64,000 nt of DNA from Annona cherimola (GCA_030490835.1 CM059972.1:89265137-89329136); one strand, 5' to 3'. Positions 32,978-46,308 are shown, counted from the stretch's first letter. The notes: generated by a model not told the origin, from the sequence alone. Numbers and translations: made by a program.

Positions 32978-34600
32978 TGTGAACTCAACTAGATAATTAG
33001 GAAAAACCTATGTTTTAATGATTAACACTCCAAATTCGAGTATTAGAGGGTACTAACGAGGTTGGTGAATTGATTTCAAGTTGGAAGTGTCATATATCGA
33101 AGTATAGCAGACTAAGTCTCGTAGCCAACTCGACTTAGACATACGACTTAGGTTAAGTTTATACTTAAGTCGACCTCAAAGAGGAACTTAGGATGGAAGA
33201 GCAAAAGAACTGATATGTAGAAAGGTCCAGTCGCAGACCTAAGTCGACTTTGGTTACGACTCGGCGAAGTCGATATTCAGGTTGACTTTAGGGTTGCATG
33301 TTTTCATTGACTTGGGTTGGAACAATTGAAGTCATACCTCAAGTCGACTCCACCTTACGACTTGAGCCCAAGTCAAAGACCAAGTCGACCTTAGACTATG
33401 ACTTGAATTTCTAAAGAAGTTAAGCAAAACTCTAATACTAAATGCCAGAAACGAAGTCACACACTTAGGTCAACTCCGCCTGCGACTTGGATGAAGTCCA
33501 AGACCAAGTTGACTCAATTAAAGGACTTAGAAAATTGAAGCCGAAGAAATCTATTTTATGAAGTTTAAGATGTCAATCGAGCAGTAAAGTGGCATAGCCA
33601 AGTTGAATTCACTAGCAAGTTAGGCAAAGTTTTAAAGTCAAGTCAACTTAGGAATTGCATATTTCTACTGATTAGACAAGATACTTAAGAAGTTGCACCT
33701 AAAGTTGACTTCACATGCGACTTCGATCAAGTCGAAAACCAAGTCGACCCAAGATAGAACCTAAGAAGCACTATATTCAAAGGAAAATTTAAGAAGAGGA
33801 AATACCCTGATCGGAGCCGCACCCCAAGTTGACTCTAGCACGCAGCTTGGGCGAATTCGTTGCCAAAGTTAACTCCGGTAGCGACTTACACTGTAACGAT
33901 CAGAAAAATTCAAATGTTGTTGCATTTAATGTGCGTCATCTACCTTCCAATGTTCGAAATAACTCCTTTTCTATTAAAGCATGCTAAGAGGAGTTATGAA
34001 GGTTAGCTAGAGCATTTATTAAGCCTTCGCTTTCTCTCCTACAAGCATTCAAGTGCTTATTAAGTGTTTTAAAAGAAAAACTCCATTACTCATTTCAAGA
34101 GCTTCAATGTGTCAACTATTTTCAGCTTTCAATAGTTTTTTTTGTACTCAATCTTCTCTATGCAACTTGTAACGTGTAGACTTTCTTTGTAATTCATTTT
34201 ATTGTGTTACTACTTAGCTTGGTGTTTAAGACCAAAAATAAGTAAAGACAAGTAGTACACGACTGGAGTGAGACTCACCATCTATTTGTACTGTGATTGT
34301 AAAGGCCCTCTAGAGTCATAATCTAGAAGAGAGCAAACATTGTAAGTGTATTTTTGATTGATATAGTGAAACCCAGGACAAGAGAGTGTGTTCTTAGAAG
34401 AGTGGAGTAGGCAGAGTTGTCCTCAATCACTATAATTTCTTGCGTTTGGTGTTTGTTATTTTACTTTCTCTATTACTCTCCAAGCTTTCATTCAAGGGGA
34501 CATAATTTACAAGAGATTAAGTTTTTATCTGTCAAAAGAGTTTTAAAGAACCCAAATCATTCATTCACTCTTAGATTTTGCCACAAACTAGGGACCAACA
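32978..34600 (+). mobile_element. Solo LTR C (degraded, Sirevirus group)
   Basis: Runs from TGTGAACTC to GGGACCAACA. It aligns along its length with LTRs A and B: TATGTTTTAATGATTAACA near the start, decayed palindrome modules (33105-33900), AAATGTT...CCAATGTTCG hairpin arms, the CTAGAGTCATAATCTAGAAGAGAG block and GAAGAGTGGAGTAGG. TAAAT follows the right end (34601-34605) and occurs three bases before the left end, so the target duplication is uncertain. Heavier decay than B marks it as older. Confidence 0.75.
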
Positions 34601-34605
34601 TAAAT

Positions 34606-37014
34606 AATACAGAGGTAATGATATTTTATAGCAAGAAAATGATGAAGGGTGGTAAGGGATGTTTAGAAAATATTTTTGGGACATAGATGTTAATAAGAAA
34701 TATTAATTATTATTTTCTTTCTATTTATGAGTACAAAAATAGGAAAATGCTTATTGATTCTATTGTATCATGAAAATACTTTTGTGGCTTATAGATGCAT
34801 ATCAAGGGGTTATAATTTGTTTCTATTGCTTCTATTACTATTTAATAATATTTTTGAAATTTATTTGTTATTAAATATTATTATTATTTAATAAATTGAA
34901 AAATAGGAAAAGTTGTTTTTTTGACTTGAGAAAATTTTCTCAAGTTAATCATTTCATGTGTCTCGCTCAAAAGTTTATTTTTATATTATTCACTAATTTA
35001 TAATTATTTTTAGAATTATCTTATTTAATGAGAATAAATAATATGAAATTCATAAATAATATTGTTTAAATCTAAAATTTCTTACCATAAAAAAATCTAA
35101 AATTATTTAAGCAAATCTATGAGATGTTGATATATCCGGAACATGATTGCCTTGAAGATCTAATTGTTTTCAAGAGGAATAATTTCTAAGATGTCAATAA
35201 AATCTTTGAAATATATGTAGAGTATCAAATGACTTGGATATCTATCTTCATATTTATTTTAATTATAATGAAGATATTTATAATAGAACATCATGAAAAA
35301 TCCATAAAAATGCATTTCATGTTGAATGTTTTTGTTTGAAATTGTACGATAAATTTAGGAATATGTTACTGAATCTTTAGATCTATTTTGATTATTTGAT
35401 ATTTATTTCATATTTTTGCCATTATTCGGATATAAAAAATATGTACAAAATATAACTTATTGTTTTTATGTATAAAAAAATGACTAATGACATTTTTAGA
35501 AACTATTTTACACTTTATAAGTATGTTGATGAGATGGTAAGTGATATGATAGCTATTAACGATATTGCAAAAAATGGACAGAGTCTTAATACGTTGAAAT
35601 GTAATAGCACCCTACTCATGATTTTATATCTGTTATGGACCTGAAAATCCTAGATAAATGATTAATGTTATTTTTGGATTGATAATTATATGATTGCTAA
35701 AGGATGATGTTGATCATATTGAAGATGAAATTTTAGTAATGCTTAACATATAGATATTGCATCTTATTACATAGTAATGGCTCGGTATGTTGACCACCTT
35801 GAGCCTCAATGATGATAATGATGATGATGACTTTGTGGCTCGTTCACATTGCTTTGATGATGATAACTTTGTAGCTTGCCTCTTTTACTTTGATGATGAT
35901 GATGACGACGACGACAATGATGATTGCACAATTGTTCAATCATACTGACCATTCAGCCATTTGAGAATTGCATCATATTGCATAAATATGGAAACACATG
36001 GATATTATAATTATATTTAATATTTTATTATACAAGAATTCGATGAATGTTAATAATTTGCTTGGTGATGGGTTACTTAGCTCTTGCTGATTCTAGTTTT
36101 TACCACTTATCTAGGTGAAACTAGCATAACTAAATGATGCAACAGACTCTCATGGGATTAGAGGCCAAGAATATAAAGAAAGATTTTTAATTATTTTTCT
36201 GCACCAAACACTTATAATTATATTATCAATGTAATACTTAATCTTAGTTCATGACTGGCTATCGATATATTGTATTGTTGATATAATATTCAATCTTAGT
36301 TTATGACTTAGTATTGATGTGACAACTCGATGCATTATGATTATATCATTGATATAATATTTAATCTTAGTTCATAACTTATTGTTGATGTGACACCTAA
36401 ATGAGCTCTGATAATTATTACTTATGAGTAACTAGATTATGGTTCATTAATATTTGATATGATGCTTGCCAGATGTGAAGCCTTGTGTTCACAGAACAAG
36501 ATTATTTAATCTTAAGCATGACATGTAGCGTGTCAAATTTTGTAATTAAAAGAAGAAATGTTTAAGGTGTGATAGATTTTCAATACCAAAAGGGTTTATA
36601 TGTTTCTTTCCATTCAAATTATATGTATATAGTGTAGGATATCACCCTAATTATATATTTGAGAAAAAGTGGATTTTGATAGCAAAACAAGCTCAAAGGA
36701 CATTAATATTTGGGATCTTTGATAGACCTTTGAAGTACTTGCAATCACAGAAGATGACAAGCCAACAGTCATAGAAGATGAAAAGCTAGAAGAACAATAT
36801 CCTTCTGATTCCTCTTATATTGATAAAAGTAAAGATGAAAGTGGTACCAAAGCTCCCACTATAGACCACATTAAAGAGTTTAATTTAAGCACAAAAAAAA
36901 TCCATAGCATATATTGTTAATTAAAAATTGATGGAAAAAAGTTGTAGTGTATATTAGTTTTTTACTTGAATTCATTGACCTTTTTCATAGAATTATGCAG
37001 AAATACTTAGATTA
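34606..37014. other. AT-rich spacer with (GAT)n tract and short tandem repeats
   Basis: An interrupted (GAT)n/(GAC)n microsatellite covers about 35808-35925. Three units with AATCTTAGTTCATGACT-like cores at 36240, 36292 and 36363 form a short tandem repeat. No gene recognised; the right end probably belongs to the Ty3/gypsy remnant that follows. Confidence 0.5.
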
Positions 37015-37510
37015 AATCTTGATATAGCTATTCATAAGCTAAGTAATCGGAATAGTACAAAGCCAATCAAGCAAATACAAAGAAAATTTTGTCTTAAGGC
37101 AATGGACAAAATAGAAATTAAATTTTGAAAGGTAAAGATGTTAGATTTACTTGAAAAGATCAACATTATATGATTAGCAAATATCATGTCTATCATAAAG
37201 AAAATGGATATAGTAGAATTTGTACAAATTTTTGTGACTTAAATGATGCATATCCAAAAAAGAATTTTCACTACCTATACTAAACATTATAGTAGATAAT
37301 TCTTATGGCTTATCATAATGGATTTTCATTTTATAATCAAGTTAAAATATTCTTTAACTAAATGTTTTCTAGCGATGAGAAACGCGTATCCTTCCACACT
37401 CCTTTTAGAATTTATTATTATGCGGTAATGCCTTTTAGGCTAAAAATGCAAGTGCTATCTATCAAAAAGTTATGACCAAAGTATTTGAAGACATTAATGG
37501 CAAAGCGCTC
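37015..37510 (+). pseudogene. Ty3/gypsy reverse transcriptase remnant
   Basis: Broken frames encode gypsy RT blocks in order: an N-terminal DIAIHKLSNRNSTKPIKQIQ-like segment (about 37021-37085), a FCDLNDAYPKKNFHY block (about 37229-37273) equivalent to the conserved DLN motif, a MAYHNGFSFYNQVKI-like block around the first catalytic region (about 37300-37350), and AVMPFRLK (37422-37445) before a decayed Q-x-x-M motif. Several stops separate these. No LTRs or integrase were identified nearby, so this is an isolated pol fragment. Confidence 0.7.
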
Positions 37511-39166
37511 TGCTAAACCACGACAATTAAAGTATAATTAAGTTATGATGCTTAGTACCAAAGTTTTGGCACTCATTACATGATTACAAGGCACATCATG
37601 CCATGGTAGGTATAACACCAAGGTGACATGCACCTACTTACATCTTCGAGATCAAAATCACTTAATTTTACATGTAAATGCGTTAAACACCCAACGAACA
37701 TCTTTACGGCATAAATTAACGAATGCCCATAAATGATTGTCGCAATTTTCAAAAAATGAGCCAAAACCACTCGAGTACATCACCATGCCTTAAACAAGCA
37801 TTAGCAACTCATGGAACCGCTAGAGAAAGCTTACTAAGCCACCACTTATTTTATTGATAGAACTACATAGAGAAAAACTTTCTTAATTATGAGATAGAGA
37901 ACTTAAGCCATACACAAGAAGAGCATGAGGCAACTATAAAAGACAACCAGACAAACTCCTCTAAGAGGAGTAGTTGTATATTCAGAGTAATATTGCAAAA
38001 GCAATACCACTTTCTTTTCTAAACTCTGAGAAAAGGCGAAGGATTCCATACATGCTCTTTCATTCTCTCTACATTGTAAATCCATGCCCTTTTCATGCTC
38101 CGACCCGAACCTTATACAAATTCGAACCAAAGTTGTATTATATTGCAAGATCAATTTATTTTGACATGATAGATAAACCTACATAAATTACACATTAAAA
38201 TATTTTTTATTCATTACATAAAATTTGTCTGTTTCCAATAATCATCATACTTTGAATTTCTACTTCGAAAAGATCTTCAAAATTGAAATATTGTACAATA
38301 AACTCAATTCTTGGTAAGTCTAATTCATAAAAATCCTGTATCATTGCTCACTAAGAAAACGTTGTACTTTCTAAAGAAAAAAATTATCATATAATACATG
38401 TTTACATATATGTTTATGGCATGCGACTTATAACCTAGCCTTCTCATATGTGTACTTTTGCAACTTGTTTTGTCTGCAGCCCGAACCGCTCTTATAAACA
38501 ATTCACTAGTACATCTCGCACGTGCTTTCACACAAATAACTTATGCTATTTGTTTTGTCTACAGCCTGAACCGCTCTTATGTACATAACTCACTAGTACA
38601 TCTCGCACACGCTTTCACACATATAACTTATGCTCATGCTAATGTCATACTCATAAATCATAACATAAAAAAACATCTTTGAAAGGATAATATCCGCTTA
38701 ACTAAAAATATGAAAAAGTAATTTAATTTCCTAATAGAAGACATTTCTTAATAGAAGACTCTCAGGTTCGATTTAAATTTTCTGCTTAATGTTTTAGCGA
38801 TTAACGCTTTTTTTATTTCAAGCGATTAATGCTTTTTATTGTTGCTAATGTGTTTACGTGATTAATGAATTAAGGATACCTTGGACATGTTGGATTAGAA
38901 AAATTCACAGACGCGGTTGCATCTAATGATTTCGCGTGGCTGGTTTATCATAAAAAAGTAGTTCGTTATGAAGGGGTTGTGGCTGGTTTAACATCATTCA
39001 AGTGGCTGCTAAAACAGAAATGGAATGTGGCAGCATTGATAACAAAGCATTTCAGTACCCACTTTTAACTCCCTTGCTTGAGCACGTATTTTGAGAAAGT
39101 TTTTTAATTTATTAATAAATTTTAAAATATGATTTTTCTAATTTAAACCACTCATATTGTAAAACA
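37511..39166. other. Spacer with an 85-bp tandem duplication
   Basis: TGTTTTGTCT begins two tandem units at 38466 and 38551 (85-bp period). Both contain GAACCGCTCTTAT and CACTAGTACATCTCGCAC. No gene or domain recognised elsewhere. Confidence 0.5.
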
Positions 39167-39441
39167 TGTGTGTTTGTTTGGGGTAAAAAAATGTTAACCA
39201 AAACTTTTCATTTTTCATAACTACTCTATTTTTAATTATTTTTTCACATTTTCCTATACAAACTACCTTACTTTTCAATCATTTCCACACAACTATCCAT
39301 ACAACTAACATATCTATTTTAACTTTATTCTTTTTACTCATTATTATTACTTCTATTATATCACATCATTTTCTATCAATTTGATAACTTCTACCCCAAA
39401 AACTTTTCATCAAAAGTTTTACTCCCAACCAAACACACCCC
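39167..39441 (+). mobile_element. Tourist-like MITE (same family as 18705)
   Basis: Near-collinear with the MITE at 18705-18996: AAAACTTTTCATTTTTCATAA, TTTTCAATCATTTCCACACAA, CATATCTATTTTAACTTTATTC and the right end TTTTACTCCCAACCAAACACACCCC. The left terminus TGTGTGTTTGTTTGGGG is slightly degraded, so the target duplication is unclear. Confidence 0.7.
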
Positions 39442-39599
39442 AAATTTTATATCGAGATAATTTATATCAGCTATGATATAAACATTATAATTTAGTTAGC
39501 AAAAATTAAAGTAATATAATTCAATTAATTTAATAAATTTAATTTCAATGTCCTAAACTATTCATTTTTTGAAGCGCATACTAAATTAAGCTTACATAT

Positions 39600-40130
39600 G
39601 ACTTATATATACAATTAGCATACCGCTTCTATAAAATTCATTTTCTTTGTAACCCTCTTCATGTTTAATATCTTAATAGTTGATGAAAAATTGACTTTAT
39701 TTATTTATTTAACATCATTTATATTGTCATAGAAACACTTTATTTGTTTAATACTATTGTATATGGGTCCTATCTATAAAAGTATAAAATCAACGTAATA
39801 AAATATTTTAATGCTACAATAATAATTTTAAAATAGTATTTTCAACATCTAAACTATCTAAAATATCATTTCTATGTAAATAAATAATTTTATAAAATAT
39901 TCTTGTATTCTAATACATATGTAAACGAATCTAAGTGTTTTTCATGATTTACACATGAAAATATATATTTTTCAACAAACGTGGCCCATAAACATAATTG
40001 ATTAGGATGAAACTTGGTCACAAGATAAATAAATAATATTAAATATAATGAATTAGTTAAATTTTTCATTAAGAATCAAAATTTTAAATTTTAAAGAGTT
40101 ACATGGCTCCACTTACTTACATGGAAGCAG
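39600..40130. repeat. Dispersed repeat related to 52-506
   Basis: Aligns with the element at 52-506 in the same orientation: ACCGCTTCTA near the start, CTTAATAGTTGATG, TATAAAATATT with CTAATACATATG, and TTAAATATAATGAAT. This copy has roughly 100 extra bases near 39760-39850 and degraded ends. Non-coding. Confidence 0.5.
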
Positions 40131-42944
40131 CGCCCAACAAACATACATTTTTAATAAATGTAAAATAGAAATAAGATAAGGTGAAGAATGCATGCCTCTA
40201 CTGACTCAGCAGCATGCGTAGCTTGTATAGTATGTTTTCCTAGGTCGACTACAAAAATATTTAATGACTTTATAAAATTAATTTTAAAATCGTAAAAGTC
40301 TAAAATAAAGATTATATTAAAGAAAATTACTCCATGAACTCTCATTCCAATCCGATGTATACATTTCAAGACATGAGTAAACTACAAATAGATGAATATA
40401 AACCATTAATTAGACCCTTAATTGCTAAAAATTTTCAATTTATTTTTATTTTTTAAGATTTCTCTGAATTTAAATAATTTTATTTTTTATAAATCAGAAT
40501 TTTAAATTTCTTCCACAAAAAATGAAAAATCATTTTTATGCTTTAACTTTTTAAATTATATTTCAACCCTATTTTGGGTTATTTCATTCAATCTACTTTT
40601 TAGAAAGCCTAGTCCTTGCAACTTAACTTGTTTAATTATTTTGACAATGGTAAATTGATGGTAAATGAATATATGGACTAAAGAAAAACATAAGTTGACA
40701 TGTATGGAAGGAAAAGTAGAAATAACTGAAGTATTTTGTGATTTACAAGTTTAGTACAAGAATTAAAAATAAGCAAAAAGCCAATGAAATAGATATGCTT
40801 GGATGCATATAGCAACATGAGGTCATGTGTTTCTAACATGTTCCTAGCGAAGGATTACTGAAGGGGGTGCAAACTCATTTTAGACATTTGCTTTTCTTTC
40901 CTCTCTTTTTTCTTTTCTTCCTCTCTCTTCACCTATCATCCTTAATTTAAACCATCATAAAAGTCTTTCAAATCACTCAAGAGATCATCAATCTACATCA
41001 AGGAATCACGTGTTTCAAGATTTGAGTGAAGGACTTGGAAATCTTTAGGAAAAATCTCAACATCGATAAATAGATGCTTTTTTCCAAAATAAATAGTAAA
41101 ATCTTGTTCCAAATTGGTTGTAAAACATGTAGGGCATGCACCATATTTTTTTTTGGGGATTTAGTGATGGTTTTTCACCTAAAATCTTGAAAAGAATTGA
41201 CTTTTGATGAGAGATGGGAGTTTTAAGGTTGGTTGTAATTTTTACTTGATTATTTATATATATCATATGTCCTTAACTTGCTTATCAGGACCTATCTACT
41301 CTTAATATAGATTCAAAGATTGTTTCTCATAAATTCTATTAAGAGCTTTGGTATGACTATTGATTTATTAGCTTAATTCTTAGTATATTGCTATTGTTAT
41401 TGATACATTAACTCTATATAAGCATGTGAAGGAAGTGTTTGTAAGTGTGTCGCCTTGCTTGCATATTATTCATGACTTTTGATTGACATGATGATAGAGT
41501 TCTGCATAACTCTCGATTGACTTGTAAATAGAATTATTCATAACCCTTAATTGATATGAGAAAAAGTTGTGTATGACCCTTGAATGATATATGATTTGGA
41601 ATGCATTAATGTAAGTTAAGTGTAGGTTCTTCTATATATGTGCGTAATCATTTGAATTGCATTAACATTCGTAGTTATGGTATGTGCACCGATGATTTGT
41701 TTGATTTCTGTTTTTCACTAATTGATGGCTACTTACTAAGTTTTTTTGAACTTACATGTTTTATCATTATGTTTTAAATGATAGATTACGTGATAAAGTT
41801 CAAAATAGGGCTATGAGAGAGAGCAGAATCTTAGAGTTTTATTTGAATAGACTCTATGCTCATGACTTTTTAATTGTGAACTTATTAAATTATGAATCTT
41901 TTTGAAAACCTACACTTAATTGTCTAAATGTGTATTGTGTATGACTTGTGTGGTGAGCATGCTTTCTATTTATTCTTTTACTTTAAGTACTTGACTTGAT
42001 ATGTGAAATTTGGTGTATAATATTATGAAAATTATGTATGTGTATATATGTTTATGCTTATGTTCCTATTGATTATGGTGGATGATGTACTTACAGGCTC
42101 AATAGGTCTTATCCTACATGTCACCCCCTGTAGGGGAGATGTTGTTAAATGTTCCTTAGACAGAAACCCATTGGTTGGTATATATATATAGCCAATGAGG
42201 TACTAAAGATGGTGGATGGCTATTTGAGTATAACATTTCGTAATTGAGTGGGAGTTGCATGCAAAATAGACAAACATGTGAATTAATGAGCCGAAGCTTC
42301 CATGATATTGAGCTCAAATATAGATGTCGTTGTCACAGTAGATATTGTTTAACTAGGTTGATAGATTTGAGACCGTTGTGACTAATATTATAAACTTTTT
42401 GTTGAATCCCATCATGATTTTGTATTTCATTTGGAAAATGGAGATTACATGCTCAGCATCAGCACCATTCCCTTCAAGGGCCTAATTGTGATGGCATCAT
42501 TTGTGCTCCATCTCTCCCTTGTTTATTAAGTTGTTCTTCATTATATTGTAATGAACAGTTTAGAGGCACATAAGCCAAGTGAAAAATCTTTTATATGTTT
42601 ATCTTATTTTTAAGACCGTAAAGGTGCTCTCATAGGTGGTGCTAAATGTTAAAGTCCATAAAAGGTCTGTCATATGAAGTCAAAACCTTAAGAAGTTGAG
42701 AGATAACAATCACACTAATTACGTGGAAAAAAGTATGTTCAATGATTTGAGGCCTTACTAAAAAATTATAAAAAAGATGCTGCCATTTTGTTTAGGACAA
42801 GAAGAGAGTATAATGAGAATTTGACAAGAAGATTAATAGAAGGCTTCCTCTCTCGTGCTTTACCATGGGATTCTCTAATACCTTTTCTCCTTTTTTCTTA
42901 GGAAAAGGCCTCCTTAAATTGTTGATTGATTCATCCATTTATAG
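40131..42944. other. Decayed repeats, possibly a Ty3/gypsy LTR
   Basis: No frame with a recognised domain. A degenerate triplication of about 50 bp with GATTGACATGA / CATAACTCTCGATTGA blocks lies near 41470-41590. CTACTTACTAAGTTTTTTTGAAC near 41726 resembles the start-of-transcript region of Del/Tekay-type gypsy LTRs, but borders were not found. Confidence 0.35.
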
Positions 42945-43563
42945 CCGACTGTTGTCCTAGACTAACTGTTAGTCCCTTCTGATGGCTACTCAAAGAACTT
43001 TAGTAAAATAATGTTAATTAAGCAAAAAATACAAATCATGATAATAAAATCAAACCATAAAAACAAGAGCACATATAGTGGTTTGAATCTTCTTATCCTA
43101 CTCTACTCTCCAAGAACTACGACTTGCTTAGGTTCGATTAGTCAACTTTAACACACAAGTTACAGTAGTACAATTTGTTCAACTTTCTTCTGGATTAGTA
43201 CTAAGTTTCAGGTAGACTCGTGAAGTAATCAACACTTTGATTCATTTCTTCTTGGTTTGATCACCATTAACATCAAAGTATTACAACGTTTCCCTTGGTT
43301 TAATCATTATTAATATCAAAGTAATATAAAGAATAAAATTTTAAATAAAAAGCAAACTAGTTTAGCACATCTGTAAAAGTAGTGACTCTTCAATTGATCA
43401 ATACTTTTTTAACGTTGAATTTTTAGCAGGAGCGCTTTCAAGAATTTACAATTTTAATTTTACCTTTGAACCTCTATAGAAAGCTATATGCCAATGAAGT
43501 ACTTTGGAGTCTTTCAGATTTGTACTTGGGCATTTTTCTTCAATTTTTTGATGTCTTCTAATT

Positions 43564-45379
43564 GATTTTTTGCATTTTAAACCCTCTAATTTTGCTTATT
43601 TGCATTTTAAACCCTAAAGTTTGGCCTTTACATTTTAAACCTAGAAACTTTGCCACTTGTGCATTTTCAACCCTCAGCCATAACACTATTTAAAATTGTC
43701 ATTAATGAATGTGAAATGTCGTAAATATCTTTTTCTATAAAAAAAACCCAATTACTAAAAATCCCAAACTATTGCCATAAAATACAAGATTTGAGGAATA
43801 TCATTTAGCACCAATTCATGCTGCTGGAGTCATGAAACATCATTACATTTCATCGTTGGGTGCAACCAAACTGAGCATAAACAACTAAATAAATAGAATA
43901 TTTAAAATGAAGAGCTTACCGATATTATGCTAAGAGCATCTTCCCTATTCCTTTAAAGACGCCAAAAGAGCATATGATACAATCTCTCCTCTAAACAGGT
44001 CGTTTTTCACACATCTTGCCTCGAAAATCAGGTGGGTTGCAATGAACAAGAAACAGTTAACAAGAAATGGTTAGCATCACCCTAATAAAGGTTAGAATCT
44101 CATACTTTCATCGAGTTGTGGTCTAGCTCAAATCTCAAGGGAAGCAGAGCATGCGAAAATGAATGATTGATTTTTCTCTCAACTAGATGTAGAAAAATCC
44201 ATGAGGTAGAAAGAATTTCTACACTGTACAACAGAGTCTAAACCTCCTAATTTTATATTTAACACATCCTTAGAAAACAATCCCTAGGGAAAATCCTGTT
44301 AAACTCATTTCTCTCTTTCCAAATAGACATTAAACAATCACATATCATACACAGGCCTCATGAAAAAGGAAATGGGTATAGAAGGATTCCATCCAGGGCT
44401 CCACCCATCATCATAATAATCACATAAACAATCATATCTCACACGCAGGCCTTTCTGCTGACTCTTCCTTCTTTGTAACCTTTCTATGGCTTCCATTGAT
44501 CGAACGGTCATGATTGGGATCCAATGGGCCCCAATACTCATCGGCCCATGTAATCTTGGATAGGTGTCTCAAACAATTCCCCATTCTTGATTTGACAAGG
44601 AAGGATGAAGCTTTCAAGATCTAATATAGGGAGCAACGGATGAAGGTCGAACTAAGGAGAACGAAGCAGAGTCCTTTTTTCCTTTTATCTGAGATTTCTT
44701 GAATTCAGAAAGAAGAAGGAACGAAGGATTGGAAGAAGGAGAGCGTAGCCGTTTTTACATAGAGTTGCAAATGCGAGGTAATTTGAAGGATAAGCATTTG
44801 CATACTTAGCAGTGCGCATTTTGATTTGGATAATACAAGTGATTACATTTTTATTGAATTGGATGCATTGATTAATAAAATTATCAATAAAAAATTAATA
44901 AAGCCCCTATGATGTTTAGTTGTCTTTAACAATTCTGGAAAAATGAGGGTTATCCCTCAATCTTGTCTTCTTCTAATAAGGTGTGACTATGTTAATGAAA
45001 ATTATGATGTTGAATATTTTATCAAAATTTATATGGATTATTTTCATAATTAAGAGATATTTCGAAGTTACAAATTTGCTTTTTTATGAAATTTCTCAGA
45101 CATGTTAGGTTGGTCACGTGGAGGATCAATGCTAATTTCTTAGACTGAAAATGACAATGGCACGCGGGCTACAGTCTAAGATTTATGGCAATTTGGGTTT
45201 TTTACAGAATAGGGCATTTACGACATTTCACATTCATTAACGGCAGTTTTAAACAGTGTTATAGCTTAAGGTTCAAAATGCAAATGTGGCAAAGTTTTCA
45301 GGGTTTAAAATGCGAACGACCAAACTTTGGCCTCTAAAATGCAAATAGGCAACGTAGAGGGTTTAAAATGCAAAAAATC
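43564..45379. mobile_element. Mutator-like (long-TIR) non-autonomous element
   Basis: The ends GATTTTTTGCATTTTAAACC and its reverse complement open terminal inverted repeats of about 200-225 bp (43564-43790 and 45181-45379). They contain reiterated GCATTTTAAACCCT motifs and CATTCACATTTCACGACATT-like blocks. Long TIRs are typical of Mutator-like elements. The interior (about 1.4 kb) has no transposase. A less A/T-rich middle (about 44330-44620) has minus-strand frames of 61 and 67 codons without a recognised domain and could be captured host sequence. A 9-bp target duplication is not evident. Confidence 0.65.
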
Positions 45380-45505
45380 CTCTTTAACTCTCCTTTGTCT
45401 TTCTTTTATAGCCTTTTGATCACTTGAAATATGCCTTTGAAGGTAGCCGAAGATATCTTCATGAAAATCCAACTTCTTTGAAATTTGAATTTCTACCGCT
45501 CATAA

Positions 45506-45593
45506 AAGGTGAACCTTTTTTGTTCAAAAGGTCGACCTTTCGCTTGCTTTAGTTGAAACAACATGAACGTTGAATCAAAAGGTCAACCTTTTA
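45506..45593 (-). promoter_or_regulatory. AAAGGTCGACCTTT palindrome array upstream of a TATA box
   Basis: A perfect 14-bp palindrome AAAGGTCGACCTTT at 45527-45540 is flanked by near-copies AAAGGTGAACCTTT (about 45506-45519) and AAAGGTCAACCTTT (about 45580-45593). On the minus strand these lie about 100-185 bp upstream of TATAAAA at 45404-45410, the same arrangement as the AGTCGACT arrays of the other LTR group. Confidence 0.6.
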
Positions 45594-46010
45594 CAACCAA
45601 AAATTGACATTTTCTTCTGTTTTTGCAAAATATGAATTTTTGGTAAAAGTCCTGCTTCAATCTTGTTGATCCACTCAAGATACTCATAAATGAATAAATC
45701 AATCTTATTCAAGATTAAACATATCTCAAAGAGCATATTCCATGATTATTCTAAGTGAAGTTATCAATTAAGCATATTTCAAGATTATTCTAAGCATTCC
45801 AAAAAGCATATTCTGTTTTCAAATTATCTATTTATTTTAAACTCAATTTTACTGCAATTAGTATTATAAACTCAAAGACGATAATTCTACAAACATATCA
45901 TACTTTTCAAAAATCTCATTTAAGATCTCAGAATATAATTTCACAATATCAAAATCAATTGTACAAAAATATATCATTGTCATCATCAAAACTAATCAAA
46001 AGGAGTTTTC

Positions 46011-46308
46011 ATAGAAGTTCACGCTAATAATGACAACTTTTTAGAGTTGTTGGGTGCTGCAATTTGTCAGGGTGCTTTTTTGTCATGCTTTCAGAGCTGG
46101 TCTAATGGGAGATGTAGAATGAGATAGTGACCATTTTTTTCGAAGTGTTAATTTTTAGTTTCTTTTTTTCAAAGTGTTGATTTTAGTTTCTTGATCGATA
46201 CGAAATCAACTCATGAGCAGCTGTTGTTTTATGTCATTGCTTGAGTAAATTTGAGTTATTATAACAGACTATAGCAAAAGACGTTTCCATGATTACTAGT
46301 AGTGACAA
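46011..46308. other. Spacer
   Basis: Non-coding sequence between the reverse-oriented LTR and the probable 3' end of the LINE. A near-repeat of TTTCGAAGTGTTAATTTTAGTTTCTT occurs near 46139 and 46168. Confidence 0.4.

Larger units (their letters stand above)
42945..46010 (-). mobile_element. Reverse-oriented Sirevirus-like LTR, split by a Mutator-like element
   Basis: Read on the minus strand, the segment opens with a TTTTGATGATGACAA-like block (about 45970-45995), has a palindrome array (45506-45593), a TATAAAA box (45404-45410), and the R/U5-like block TTCTTGGAGAGTAGAGTAGGATAAGAAG (near 43095-43125) equivalent to the GGAAGAGTGGAGTAGG motif of the other Sirevirus LTRs. It ends near a GGGACTAACA-like motif. 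No adjacent primer-binding site was found, so it is a solo or truncated LTR. Borders are approximate. Confidence 0.5.

Noticed and set aside
32970..34605. TAAAT as target duplication of solo LTR C
   Set aside because: The left TAAAT is three bases away from the expected TG start of the LTR, so it could be chance in A/T-rich DNA.
43564..45379. A 9-bp target duplication for the Mutator-like element
   Set aside because: CTTCTAATT and CTCTTTAAC at the two flanks agree at only four positions; not convincing.
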